From Archegozetes longisetosus (taxonomy: Eukaryota > Arthropoda > Arachnida > Sarcoptiformes > Trhypochthoniidae): 64,000 nt of DNA. This document shows positions 19,005 to 29,699 of this stretch, piece after piece. The translations under genes and the position numbers were made by a program. Each line of letters starts with the position of its first letter. Position 1 is the first letter of the stretch. Under the pieces are notes generated by a model that was not told where the DNA came from, did not search any database, and saw only the letters and a program-made list of their open reading frames with translations. The stretch lies in the NCBI GenBank assembly GCA_018873245.2, contig JAEMBT020000008.1, positions 10,887,172-10,951,171 on the forward strand, read 5' to 3'.

Positions 19005-19961
19005 AAAAACTTTAGAGATAATCTAAAAATATTAAAGGATATGAACAGATAACATGTAATTGTTTAGATTATTATATGAGCGACAGATCACATCTTGTGA
19101 TAATTTTAGTTCAATACAAAACATTCTTATAGCTAATAGCAAATTATTTTTTGATAATTATTAATTCAAAACATAGGTCATTGATGAAAGCGATACGATG
19201 CAGTTTTATGTATCTTTTCTAAGCTTCAATATGCTTTCGATATGCCGTTCATTTAAAAGATAGTATGCTTAATATTCACTCGAGAATACATGGAATGCTT
19301 GCTAAACATTCGACCAGATTTTTTGCATGCAATATTTTCAGTATGAGCAATTTATGTTTTGCAATTTGCAATCGTTCGAGAATGTGTCCCCAGATTTTTC
19401 ATAGATTAGTTCTCGAGTTCATTCATAATTATTTGAGTACCGGACATATGACTGATACGATTGTTAAACATCTTAGTAAACAATTCAGTTTTGAAACTGG
19501 AAGCGTATATTTCGACGTCAACAAGTTTTGTAGATATCAATAGTCTAACACCATAATAATATGGTCGTTAAACTTAGCAGTTTTGCAACTAGTAACAGTT
19601 TAGTAAATTTGCAACTGTAGATTGCAAAAGGCGAACTCATAGGTGATCTCGAACTCAAAGATCGTATAATTGCACTCACGTTAAAATAGGAGATGCTATT
19701 AGTTTTCTTCTGACTGATCATGAAACCACACCAATGCAATTGACTTACCTATCTGCTTGCTCGCGCCAAGAAATAAGAAATAGATTTGCAGTGTAATAAA
19801 CCAAAAATATTTCGAGTTGGGTTGCAGAGTATGTAGATTTTGGTTAAATATATACTTTTTCAACCTAAACCTATTGTATAATAGGATAGTTTTAAACTTG
19901 AGTTATAATCTACTTTTACTTTATTTTGTATCAATTATTACAACAAATTAAGAAAATTTCA
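19005..19961. other. Duplicated intergenic DNA
   Basis: Similar along most of its length to 34075-34670 and, with one insertion, to 40935-41870 (shared AAAAGATAG.A.GCTTAATA.TCACTCGAGA). The open frames at 19265-19543 (+) and 19545-19739 (-) are not kept in the paralogous copies, so they are not genes. Confidence 0.55.
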
Positions 19962-20230
19962 TTTTCAAAAATGAAAAACTTTATATCAAGTCAGTCGGAA
20001 TAGAGGTTTTAAATGAAGGACATTTGAACAAAAATCTTTGACAAGTACTCACATCTTATTACGCACAAAATTTAAGTGCTGTTATAATTAAATCCTGTTC
20101 TAACAGGACTTATATTTTTAAGCGTTATAAGATATGAGTGATGTCAAAGATTTTCATTCAAAAGTCCTTCATTTGAAGCCTCTATTCAAATCTCTGACTA
20201 CCTTGACGTAAAAAGCTTTACATTTTTGAA
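19962..20230. mobile_element. Foldback MITE downstream of the first synthetase gene
   Basis: The left arm (TTCAAAAATGAAAAACTTTA..., about 19962-20075) pairs with the right arm (...TAAAAAGCTTTACATTTTTGAA, about 20125-20230). Shared internal text is GAAGGAC.TTTGAA and ATCTTTGACA. It has no coding capacity. It lies about 380 bp 3' of the synthetase stop codon. Confidence 0.65.
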
Positions 20231-20605
20231 ACAGGGTTTAATTACGATCGAAGAAGTCCAATAAAAATTTATCCTTATTATAAATGTAACATTTTTACAT
20301 AGTTACTTAAAATTTTCGATTAGATAAGAAATGAATGAGTAATAAATGATTAAGCTCTATGATGCACGACATTATCGATTTAGTCATAACTTTACATAAC
20401 TCATATGATTTTACTGGTTCTAAAATTATAGATATAATCAAAATCAATTGAAAATATTTTATCTAACGTAAAACTTTTAATGTGAACATACCATTCAAGT
20501 TGCAATTTAAAACTTTCATAATATATGTAAATAAAAGTTTTATTTTAAACATTAAGATATTCCCATATTTAATGAATTTTTAAACTTATCAATTGATTTC
20601 TTAAA

Positions 20606-22435
20606 TCACGCACTAATAATTTCATTTTTGACTAAATTCTTGAAATATTGTCGATCAACTTTTCCAATGGTAGTTCGTGGAATTTCATCAACAAATCTAA
20701 CACCACCTCGAAGTCGATTCTGAAATGCCATATTTTCTGTAATATGAAAAGTATTAATTATCATCTTATCAAAAGCACACTAATCCCTTTCAATTTTGAA
20801 CCTTCAACAAATTTGATCAGTTCTTCTTCAGTCACTTCAGAAAATTTTTTCACAAAAGCTCTTGGAAGCTGTCCATCAGTTGTGTGTTTGATACCGACAA
20901 CAACCACAGCTTCGACTGATTCGTGAGTCGATAATAGACTTTCGATTTCTACAGGAGAGACAGACCAGGCCTTAAACTTTATCAACTCTTTAAGTCTATC
21001 AGTAGTAAAAAGTCTTTCCTCTTCATCATAATGTCCAACATCTCCCGTATGAAACCATCCATCATTATCTATTGCAGCTTTAGTTGCACTCTCATTACTC
21101 AGATATCCTGAAAACATTTTCGGTCCTCTCACACATATCTCTCCGTCTATATTAGGACCTAAACTTTTTCCTGTATTCAAGTCAACAATTTTCAATTCAG
21201 TATTTGCTGAAACAACACCAACACTTCCTATTATGCAGTTAGAAATATCTAACGAGCAAATAAATTCTGTAATCCCGTAACCTTAATTGAAAATGAAATA
21301 ATCTTTAATTAGAACTATATAAATCAATTCTATAAAATGATATTCAGCTAAAATTCGAGTGTAGACCTTCGCAAAAATGAATATTATATTTTTCTGTCAG
21401 CCTCTGGATCATATGTATTGAAAATTTTGAGCCTGCACTTGCCATAAACTTCACACTCGATAAGTCATATTTATCTTTGAGGTCTCCATCCAACAATCGA
21501 TGTCCAAAAGCGGGAAACAAAGGTAAAAAGCTTATTTTATACTTTTCTACTGACCGCAAAACCAGCTCCTCATTGATTTCGTCATATATGACTATAATCT
21601 GTCCTGAACTGAGCCATGCAGGGAAAAACAGAGTACCGCTCGCGTGTCCGAACGGGTAAATTTCAGCAACGGTCACATTTTCTTTCGATTTTAGACCAAA
21701 GAATAAATGAAATGATTCCAAATTTGCCACGAAAGCAAAATGTGTAGTCATTGCCCCTTTTGGCAAGCCAGTTGTACCAGAAGTATATAAAATTGTGGAT
21801 ATGTCTTCTTTTGGTATGATATCGAAATGTGGAATTTTTTCTAACTTTTCATCATTTCCTTCTCTCAATAATTCATTAAATGGTAGGAAAGTATCATATG
21901 TTCCGTCAAATACAACCACTAATTTTATTTGTTTGTTTATATCACTATTTTGATCCTTCAATACCTTATGGACAATGTGTGAGTTCGAGACTGACGTGAA
22001 TATAAGAGTTGATCCACTGTCCCGGATCTGATTTTTCAGCTCAAATATACCATTGGTTGGTTTAGCGGGTGTGATTGTGTTGCCCAAAAAATAAATGGCG
22101 AATAGCAGTATAGCGTACTCTAAATTATTTTGACTAAAACAAAGAATTATGTCTGATTTTGTGATCCCTCTTTTAAGTAATGCAACTGCAATACTATTTG
22201 CTTTGTTTATAAATTCTTTTACGGATAACATTTTACCACTTTTGGCCTCAATCTGATTTAATAAAATATATTTTTGAAAATTAAATTAATATTTTCCACT
22301 TAAAATTAACTAAAAACTTACGAGACATGTCTTATCCTCAAGTTTTTCTAACTCATTCATCAGATATTGACCAACAGATATAATCGGTATTTCATAAGAT
22401 GGTGACTGAGATCTCAATACTATTTCTTCAGACAT
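20606..22435 (-). CDS. Acyl-CoA synthetase, 4CL/luciferase-like, copy 1
   Basis: This adenylate-forming enzyme activates a carboxylic acid with ATP and joins it to CoA; the substrate is unknown. There are four exons: 22435-22322, 22252-21367, 21281-20802 and 20736-20606, all with GT-AG introns of 65-85 bp, giving 536 residues, a typical length for the family. The AMP-binding P-loop TSGTTGLPKGA is at about residues 195-205. The A5 motif reads YGITE (YGMTE in sister copies). The A7/A8 hinge region is WFHTGDVGHYDEEE...DRLKEL, and the A10 catalytic lysine lies in PRTTIGKVDR. The C-terminus is not SKL-like, so peroxisomal targeting is not indicated; no signal peptide is seen. AATAAA follows 62 nt after the stop. 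It appears intact. It is the first of six related copies on this strand. Confidence 0.92.
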
Positions 22436-22862
22436 TTTGAAAACCTTCAGAGTTCTTACAATTGAAAATCAATTTCCCTCAATCAATATTTTAATGAAAT
22501 TTGAATATAATTCGTACAACAATACAAACTTAATGTGTTTTGGCTTTAAGGCTAATTATTTGATGAAATATAACTTCCATAATATTTCAAAATACTATAA
22601 ATTTCTTGAAATCACATGCCTAAATGAATAGCGAATATCGTTAACAAATTAATCAAAGTTCAGATAAAAGCTAGACTTTTAGACTTATAGTACAATGATA
22701 GCATTTATATTGAAAATGCTGCCTTCAATGGTAAAACTCTGATTAAAATTAAAGTCATATAATTTTGTGCTGAACATCGTTTTACATAATCAAAAGCATT
22801 GTTGTATAAATGCTAAACAGAAATAATCCTTGATTTACGACTCTTGCCTTATGTTTCTATTA

Positions 22863-22918
22863 GTGTTATAAAAAGAAAGTTTCTCATCAAAAGATAATTT
22901 CTAGAAATTTTTCAACAC
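22863..22918. mobile_element. 56-bp minimal MITE of the GTGTT family
   Basis: GTGTTATAAAAAGAAA at the left end and TTTTTCAACAC at the right end are flanked by TA on both sides (22861-22862 and 22919-22920). The interior keeps only the TTTCTC/TTTCTAGAAA motifs found next to the ends of the 479-bp copy at 57421. It is the same family with the whole centre deleted. Confidence 0.65.
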
Positions 22919-24039
22919 TAGTTTCTACAAAAAATATACGTTCGCACTAACTTTCGATACAAAACCTAACCTAAATTTGTTGAATGCATCTGAACTGTCC
23001 TTATCTGAACTGTGCTTAAAAGATAAATTTTAGTTTCCTCAGTGTACAAGACTTTAATCTGGACTCTAGAGATAAGCAATATGGTGTCAACTAGAGGAAC
23101 GGGTTCCCCTTTCCTACCCAAAAGTAATATAAACTATGTAATATAAAGCGATAGCTTTCAGTTCCAAATATTGTCGATAATACAGCTTAGTCCAAAAAAA
23201 GTCGAAAATTACAATTATTCATATTTGTATCTAAAGTTGTTCAAATTCAATTATAACAAGCTTGAGCTATAAATAGCACTCTACATAATGTGTTTTTAAA
23301 AACAACTCCAGTATTTAATTCGCTCTCTTCGAGCTTAAATACAGAATTGAAGTCAGCTCGGCATAGACGCGAAAAATGTCTCCATATCATATACATAGCT
23401 TATCCCATATATCGCCAATTTTGGGTTCTTTTTCTCAATTAAATTTTTGATAACCTGCTAGATACTGACTGAAACCGCTTCAGATGATCATAAATTGTGC
23501 TTAAGGGTATCCCAGTTAATCGGTCAAGTTTTTCAAACTGATTTGAAGCCAAATTCATACAAAACTAGAAGACGATTCCGATTATCAGATTGCTTTACCA
23601 TTTAGTCTGATGCGAACTCAAATTTTGGGACTAAATCGAATACTACGCGCTTATCAATCAATGATATAAGTACATCATAAGAAGTCCTATTTTGGTTTGA
23701 AAATTCATTAAGAATTATAAAGTATAAAGAGCGCAATACTAATTTGTTTAAATTCAGCTTTTTCCGAGTTTTTTTGGACTGATGTGTATTGTTGATATTG
23801 TTATTATCTTTGAAAGAGTGTTATTTTGTTTTGATTAGAGTTTTGTTGATAAACATTATTTATATGTTTTCGTAGCAAAGTTTGCATTTGAACAGATAGC
23901 CATTATTGAAAATTTACGCTCCAAAGTACATTACATTGGAGATAAATACAAATTATACTACAGAAATCTTACTCGCTGGTTATTAAGATTGCGATGAGCA
24001 AACGCAGGTCCATTTCTAACACTTTTAACACTACTTAGA

Positions 24040-24245
24040 ATAGCAGTCTATATTAATCATGAATATTTTAGTAAATTACAACTGACTGAGAATAGTTTCG
24101 CCTTAATCTCTGGTGCGTGTAGATGAAAAAGTAGACAGCACAACATTGAATGACTATTGAGTCGTTTTTTATATCAAAGTATCAGACATGTTAAAATACT
24201 AAATGAATGATCACATATTTGAAATTTGCTGTTCATGTATTAGTC
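24040..24245. repeat. Dispersed about 200-bp repeat, copy 2
   Basis: Same family as 16615-16830, 38440-38605 and 47010-47185, recognised by ACAACTGACTG.GAATAG and GAATGACTATTGAGTCG. Confidence 0.6.
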
Positions 24246-24690
24246 TGGAAATGATAAATGGAGGGCTGTTGGCTGACAGCCATACTATTATTTAATAAAA
24301 CTTAGTGTAGGGTTTGCGCTAAATCCTGAGTGATTTTATTCTCAAGAACTTAATACAAACTCGTTTAGTGCGAATCAACCGACTTTGTATTTAAACGGTT
24401 AAAATTAATTATTAAAATAACATTTTGTGCAAACTTTAGCTCAAATATAACAAATTAGCGAAGATTTCGATTTAAAAAATCTAGTAAATAAATAATTAGA
24501 TCTTGCATTTTAAATATTATAATTTATATGGAATTTAGTATGATTAATTGCTATTCTCAATCTTCATAACAAAGTAATAATAAAAAGTTCAATATCCGAA
24601 TAAATTTTTTCATATTAATATCTATTACTCAGGTCAATTTTAACAAACGCATTTATTTGTCTATTACACCGTAAAGATGCATTTTAAATA

Positions 24691-24964
24691 GTCATGAAAT
24701 TTTTCTAAGTCTCGATCTCGTCTTGTCTGGAGTTGTTTCTAAATCTTGCATCTCATACTGTCTCATCTCGTAGACTAGAGAAACTTAATCTCGCAACTAT
24801 CTACACTTTATTTTAAGATAAGGGGACATAATTTGTTAAAACATTCCAATTAGAAGTTATGCTTTTCATTTGAATATTTTGAGAGCTCATCTCATCTCGT
24901 CTCATGAGACCGAATATCGAGATTCTACGAGATTTTATACAAGGTGAGATCTTGTTTTTATGAC
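24691..24964. mobile_element. MITE rich in CTCATCTCGT motifs
   Basis: The ends GTCATGAAATTTTTC and (inverted) GTCATAAAAACAAGATCTC pair imperfectly. Next to each end are degenerate repeats of CTCATCTCGT/CTCGATCTCG. No protein. Boundaries are approximate. Confidence 0.45.
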
Positions 24965-26028
24965 TGGTTCAGAGTAAACTGTGTTCATTAACTCTTGCAA
25001 CAAATATATGAATGAGAAGTCTTAGAATAATCCGTAAAGAGATCTACAATAAACACCCGCATGCAAATACTTGTTATCAATACTATCCCCTATGTAATAG
25101 ATAATTTGATTGTTAGATTTAAATACTGTATTTATAACAATAGAAAACATTTTGCTGGCATTTGTTAATAAGTATTTTGATATTTATGCATCAATTCGTA
25201 ATATTATTTTGACTTTTACAAAGTTGAACGGAGAAAAACTCCAATTTATTTTTAGCAATAAGCATTACCTCCAGGTAGCCGCCGCAGTTTTAAAGACCAT
25301 TTCTAATGGCTGAAGTATACATAACTTTATTTGATTGCCGTCAGAGGAAATGTCATTTAAACAGCTTAAGAAATGTGTCTCTGATAAAGAAAACGTGCCT
25401 TAATTAAACTGTTCAGAATCGGCGGCAAGTCGGTAGATGACATCCATAAATGGCTCAAAAGAGTACTTGGATGAGTGGCCTATTCGCGAAGCTAATGGAG
25501 ACTACTATTGGTTATGAAATTGAAGTTCTATTGTTATCGCTTTCTATTAAATTTTAATAAAATATTTACTTTGTCCAAATTGAAAAAGTCAATCTAATAA
25601 TTTCTCGAGCTTAAATTGTATCAAACCCGTTCTGACAGTGTTTTCTTATTTCATAATATGCATTTCAAGAGTTAATGTACACACTTTGTTGATACATTTG
25701 TTGAGATAACTATGAATTGGTTTGTACAAAAGAGTCTATTACTATATATCAATGATTTTACATCCGAAAACAACATTCAATTGCATTTTGCTCGATTTTT
25801 AGGTAAGGTTTCGGTTTAACAGGTACTAGTAATTCTCTGACTGAGAAATCTCGAAACGGAGATTTTCCCTAAATTACAGTAAAACCTTTAAGAATAATTT
25901 TAGGAAACGATTAAATACATAATGAAATAAACATAGATAATCATTAAATAAGAGAAAATTAAGAAATAAAGCCATCGTGTAAATGTGGAGTACGTAAATA
26001 AATTTGATTAGGTTTTACTTATCGTGCT
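24965..26028. other. Gene-free stretch
   Basis: The frame at 25110-25313 (+) has no family that I recognise and is not repeated in paralogous blocks. 25715-25810 resembles 39890-39960 and 54700-54780 (shared TATGTCAATGATTTCA.ATCCG), so it is part of the duplicated material. Confidence 0.35.
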
Positions 26029-26697
26029 CCGCCCATGTGGGAGGTCCTAAGGAGGAACCACCTACATATATCAACTCGTCTAAACAACCCGAGTTCATTG
26101 AAACCCTACTTGGGATCCTAAAACCTAAAGAGACAAAGTTGGACCTAGGACCCTAGGGGTCAGGTCTAGGACAGTGTGTAGGATATCAATATAACACATA
26201 GACTCAGTGGAGCTCACATATTCGATATTGTGGTCTCAAGACTTGACCTTAGGAACCTAGTCCGACTTCATATTTAACTTTCGTATTAAAATTTCCCTAC
26301 AAAATGATTAAGTACCCACATGCGTGATTTAACTAATAAGCGAAAATTGAGTCAGGTCGCGTAGCGAAGTGATCTGACACTATCTTCAGCTTAGGTTCGA
26401 CCAGATTCGTGGTGGTTAAGTTAAACGAGTCGCCAATAGGTACAATTAAATAGCATGGACTAAGATCCTGATGCCAAGTCCTAGGATCACCACATTGGAT
26501 ATGTGATCTCCGTTGAGCTGACCATGTTGATACCCCAAAGAGTCCTAGGCCTGGCCACTAGTGTCCTAGATCCAACTTTGTCCCCTCTAGTCCTAGCGTC
26601 TCAAGTGGAGATCAATGAACTCGGGTTATCAAGATGAGGTTATATATATAGGTGGTTCCTCCCGAGGACCTCTCACATGGGCGGAGCACGATAAGTA
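26029..26697. mobile_element. Large foldback MITE with a tRNA-like centre
   Basis: The arms 26029-26330 and about 26440-26697 are inverted copies. They begin TTACTTATCGTGCTCCGCCC and share CTAGGACC/CCTAGGAC-rich text, visibly less AT-rich than the surroundings. The spacer (26341-26420) has A-box-like TAGCGAAGTG (26362-26371) and B-box-like GGTTCGACC (26394-26402). The element has no transposase. Confidence 0.7.
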
Positions 26698-27516
26698 AAA
26701 ATTAACCCTTTTGTCTTCTAAAACACTCGAAGTAAATCCTATAGAAAATATTCTTGCGATAAAATTAAGTAATAGAGGACTATTTCGTAATAATGATTTA
26801 CGGCATGCAATAAGGAATGAATGGCAAGACATTAGGTAAAAGATGTGGAACTTCACGAATTACTCGTGGATTCAGTGCCAAACATGATGCAAAGTATAAT
26901 AAATTATAATGGAGAAATTACAAGACATTAAAAATTAATAAATGCGAAATTTTGTTAATTTTGCTAGTTTGATAAAAGAATAAAATTATTTAAGTTGTTA
27001 ATTTAAATAAATAAATTCAATAATCTTCAAAATTGAGTTTCATTTCATTTATTTTCATAATAAGCAAGAAACTAAGTTCTCTTTGAATTAAAATAAAATT
27101 TTGAAATACTAACATTTGCAATTTTTCTTGAATGAATATTTTTAGCATTCCCTGAGATATTATACACAAAAATTGAGGAAAAATGCATAATTCAGCATCA
27201 AATATTTTTAACGATAGTACGAAAATAAAAATTCTGTTAGTATAAGATTTAATTATATTAAAAGCATTCTAATGAAGTGCATTTTTATTTTAAGTTCGAT
27301 GGTTTCACATCATTTATCCAAATTTTCAATTAGATAACAAATGAATCAACAATAAATGATTAAGCTCTGAAACACATAAAATGATTAATCTTACATAACT
27401 CATATGTTTTTATTGAATCTAATATTAGAGACATAATCAAAATCTTTAAATTTCATTCTACACACAAGACAATTCACGAATTTAATTAACATTTTGTAAT
27501 CTATCGGTTAACTTGT
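26698..27516. other. Intergenic DNA, 3' flank of synthetase copy 2
   Basis: 27240-27516 is the conserved 3' flank found after each synthetase copy (compare 34730-35020 and 41930-42210). It is cut off from its gene by the hAT insertion that follows. The - strand frame at 26629-26856 is not supported as a gene. Confidence 0.5.
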
Positions 27517-27524
27517 TCGATCAC

Positions 27525-29695
27525 TAGAGAGTCTATTTTTGGTGCTTAAAATTTGAAAATTTGGTTGGTAATTTGGGAACAAAATTTGGGAACTAAAAAA
27601 TTTATTTTTATTCACAAATAATTAAATATCGTACAGAAATTTGTTATAATTTATAACATTGAAGTGTTCGATATTCTCTTCAGTTAAATTGTGACGACGG
27701 TCTGTTAGAATTGACTTATAGATAGAGAATGATCTCTCGACATCCACACTTACTAACGGCGCATATTTTATTTGCATTTTAAAGTCATGATCATTATCAG
27801 GATTTGTAAATTTTAAAAAATCAGGATTTTTATTTAAAGAATTTTTAAGTTTTTCTAAAGGTTTTCCTTTTAATTTAGATTTAACACTATTTAATATTTC
27901 GAGCTGTTCTTTCAATCTCAAGCCCTGACTTTCAAGTTTAGTAATATTGTCAATAAGAAATTTAAACTCCGAAATTTCTATCAATGAATCGCTCAAATCA
28001 TTTAAACTAATTAGAGTTTGAATGCTTTTTATAGCTTTAGAGTTATTCTCTAAGTTGTTTATAAAATTACAAATCAAAGAGTAGTTTTCGGCATAATAAG
28101 TTGCAGTGTTTAGCCAACTATTCCATCGTATAATGATTGGATTTGGTGGAAGTGCTAGATTTGTCGCATTTTTAAACAATTGCTGTCTTCGTGGGGATTT
28201 TCTTAAAATTCTCTTCATTAAAGAAATAAATTTATCCATTAATACATTGTCTTCACGTATTTTTTCGCAAACCCTATTTAACGCATGTACTAAACAAGTA
28301 ATGTGCATAATATTAGGATAAAATTGTTTTAAGACTTCAACAGTTTTTAGCATAACTCGTGCCTGATCGGTGACGATTAGTTTGGGTTTTTCATATTTAA
28401 TATCATTCTTGAAAATAATATTCATTGCATTGTTTATTACTTGAAGAAAAGAAGTATGGTTTGGAATTTCAATATGTTGAGTTTTGATTAGCATAGGTTT
28501 ACAATAATTTCCATTTAAAGAACCAATTAAAATGTTGACTGCATATCGCTGACATGAGTCTTGGGTGTCATCGAGAATTATGTAAATATCATTGTCACCT
28601 ATGGTTTCAAGAACTTTTTCAATAGTGTTGTTGTACACTTCTCTGACATAATTATTTCGCAGTGTTGATGGATTGGGTTGATTTTCTTTGGTATACTTTT
28701 TCAAAAACGATATTAAGTTTTCATTTTTAAGTTTATGAAGAGGAATATTGGCTGAAAGAAAGGCTTTTGTTAAGTCTGAAAAGTATTGATTTTTCTGTTC
28801 TGAAGCGATGGCACTTTGCAAAGAAGTTGTAATGTGTTGTTGTTGATGACTTTTATCCCAATTATTTAATTTTTCTTTATGTTTACCACTTTTGAAATGA
28901 GATGAAACACTATTAGTAATATGATCTTTGTCTGTAAAATTGATGTTTTTATCACAAACATTACACCACAACTTATTTTTTTCATCAGAACTTAACAATC
29001 CTTTATGAGATTTAACTGTTTTTCTTAAAATTGATTGTATTGATGAAGCACTTCTACCCATTTTCACTTTAAATATAACAAATTAGTTGAAGTTAACAGA
29101 TCTAAGCGATTAGAGAGTTAGTTAAGGTAATTTGAACTAAATGCTACTAAAGTCCGTATATAAAAATTATTGATACCTCATGTTGAAACTAATGTCTAAA
29201 GTGCATTTGCAAAGTGAATTTAGAATACAAGTAATATCAATGTCACTAAATACAAGTCATTTAATGTGTGACTTATTTTAAGTTGAATACGAGTGCGATC
29301 TGACTCTACATCAGGTTTGACTCAATTTTAAAAGATATAGCTATACATTGTGTAAATGTAAATGAAAACCGTTTGAAAAACTTATTAAAACATTATCTTT
29401 AATCTGAAGATTAACCTTTATTTTTAAGTTTAGACTAGTTTAGAACAGCTGTGTTTTGAATTTCAATCCTTATTTTACTTTCATTTTATTTTCCAAATTC
29501 TTCAAAGAAATTTGGGCAGATTTGGTAGGGATTACTAAATTTACAAAATTTGGCAAATTTGGGGAACATTTTTGAAAATTGGTAATTTTGGTCATTTTAA
29601 ATATGCGTTATTACTTAGTTCTTGCTTATATTTAGTCAAACCATAATTTGGAGTTAAGGAAAAAATTTTGGTGATTACCAAAAATAGACTCTCTA
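27525..29695 (-). mobile_element. Intact hAT transposon inserted on the stop codon of synthetase copy 2
   Basis: The perfect 19-bp terminal inverted repeat TAGAGAGTCTATTTTTGGT (27525-27543 and 29677-29695) fits the YARNG consensus of hAT ends. The 8-bp target duplication TCGATCAC (27517-27524 and 29696-29703) is perfect. The empty site is visible in synthetase copy 3 (near 35016-35024). It carries one uninterrupted transposase ORF. Subterminal AAATTTGG-type motifs occur at both ends. Everything needed for autonomous transposition seems present, so it is likely young. Confidence 0.88.
27622..29061 (-). CDS. hAT-superfamily transposase (CGGBP1-like group)
   Basis: A cut-and-paste transposase of 479 residues from the ATG at 29061; the frame continues two codons upstream only to a GTG. 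A BED-like zinc finger, C33-C36-H55-H61, lies near the N-terminus. The catalytic region shows acidic residues in IILDDTQDS and IVTDQAR, and CLVHALNRV matches the hAT C-x2-H block. The C-terminal dimerisation segment is SVDVERSFSIYKSILTDRR. The overall layout resembles arthropod hAT proteins related to CGG-repeat-binding protein 1. No stop or frameshift is seen. It sits centrally between the element's terminal repeats. The + strand frame at 28106-28321 is only its shadow. Confidence 0.85.
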   Translation of the reverse strand: MGRSASSIQSILRKTVKSHKGLLSSDEKNKLWCNVCDKNINFTDKDHITNSVSSHFKSGKHKEKLNNWDKSHQQQHITTSLQSAIASEQKNQYFSDLTKAFLSANIPLHKLKNENLISFLKKYTKENQPNPSTLRNNYVREVYNNTIEKVLETIGDNDIYIILDDTQDSCQRYAVNILIGSLNGNYCKPMLIKTQHIEIPNHTSFLQVINNAMNIIFKNDIKYEKPKLIVTDQARVMLKTVEVLKQFYPNIMHITCLVHALNRVCEKIREDNVLMDKFISLMKRILRKSPRRQQLFKNATNLALPPNPIIIRWNSWLNTATYYAENYSLICNFINNLENNSKAIKSIQTLISLNDLSDSLIEISEFKFLIDNITKLESQGLRLKEQLEILNSVKSKLKGKPLEKLKNSLNKNPDFLKFTNPDNDHDFKMQIKYAPLVSVDVERSFSIYKSILTDRRHNLTEENIEHFNVINYNKFLYDI

Positions 29696-29699
29696 TCGA

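Larger units (their letters stand above)
22436..24690. other. Upstream and intergenic DNA of synthetase copy 1
   Basis: No gene. It holds a 56-bp minimal MITE (22863-22918) and a dispersed repeat (24040-24245). 24370-24550 is a duplicated block also seen near 18090 and 53430. Confidence 0.45.

Noticed and set aside
21477-21659. + strand open frames antisense to the synthetase genes (also near 30502, 35823, 50633, 31258, 36582, 51399)
   Set aside because: They recur because the genes are paralogous; conservation follows the sense coding sequence, and none has a domain or start context of its own.
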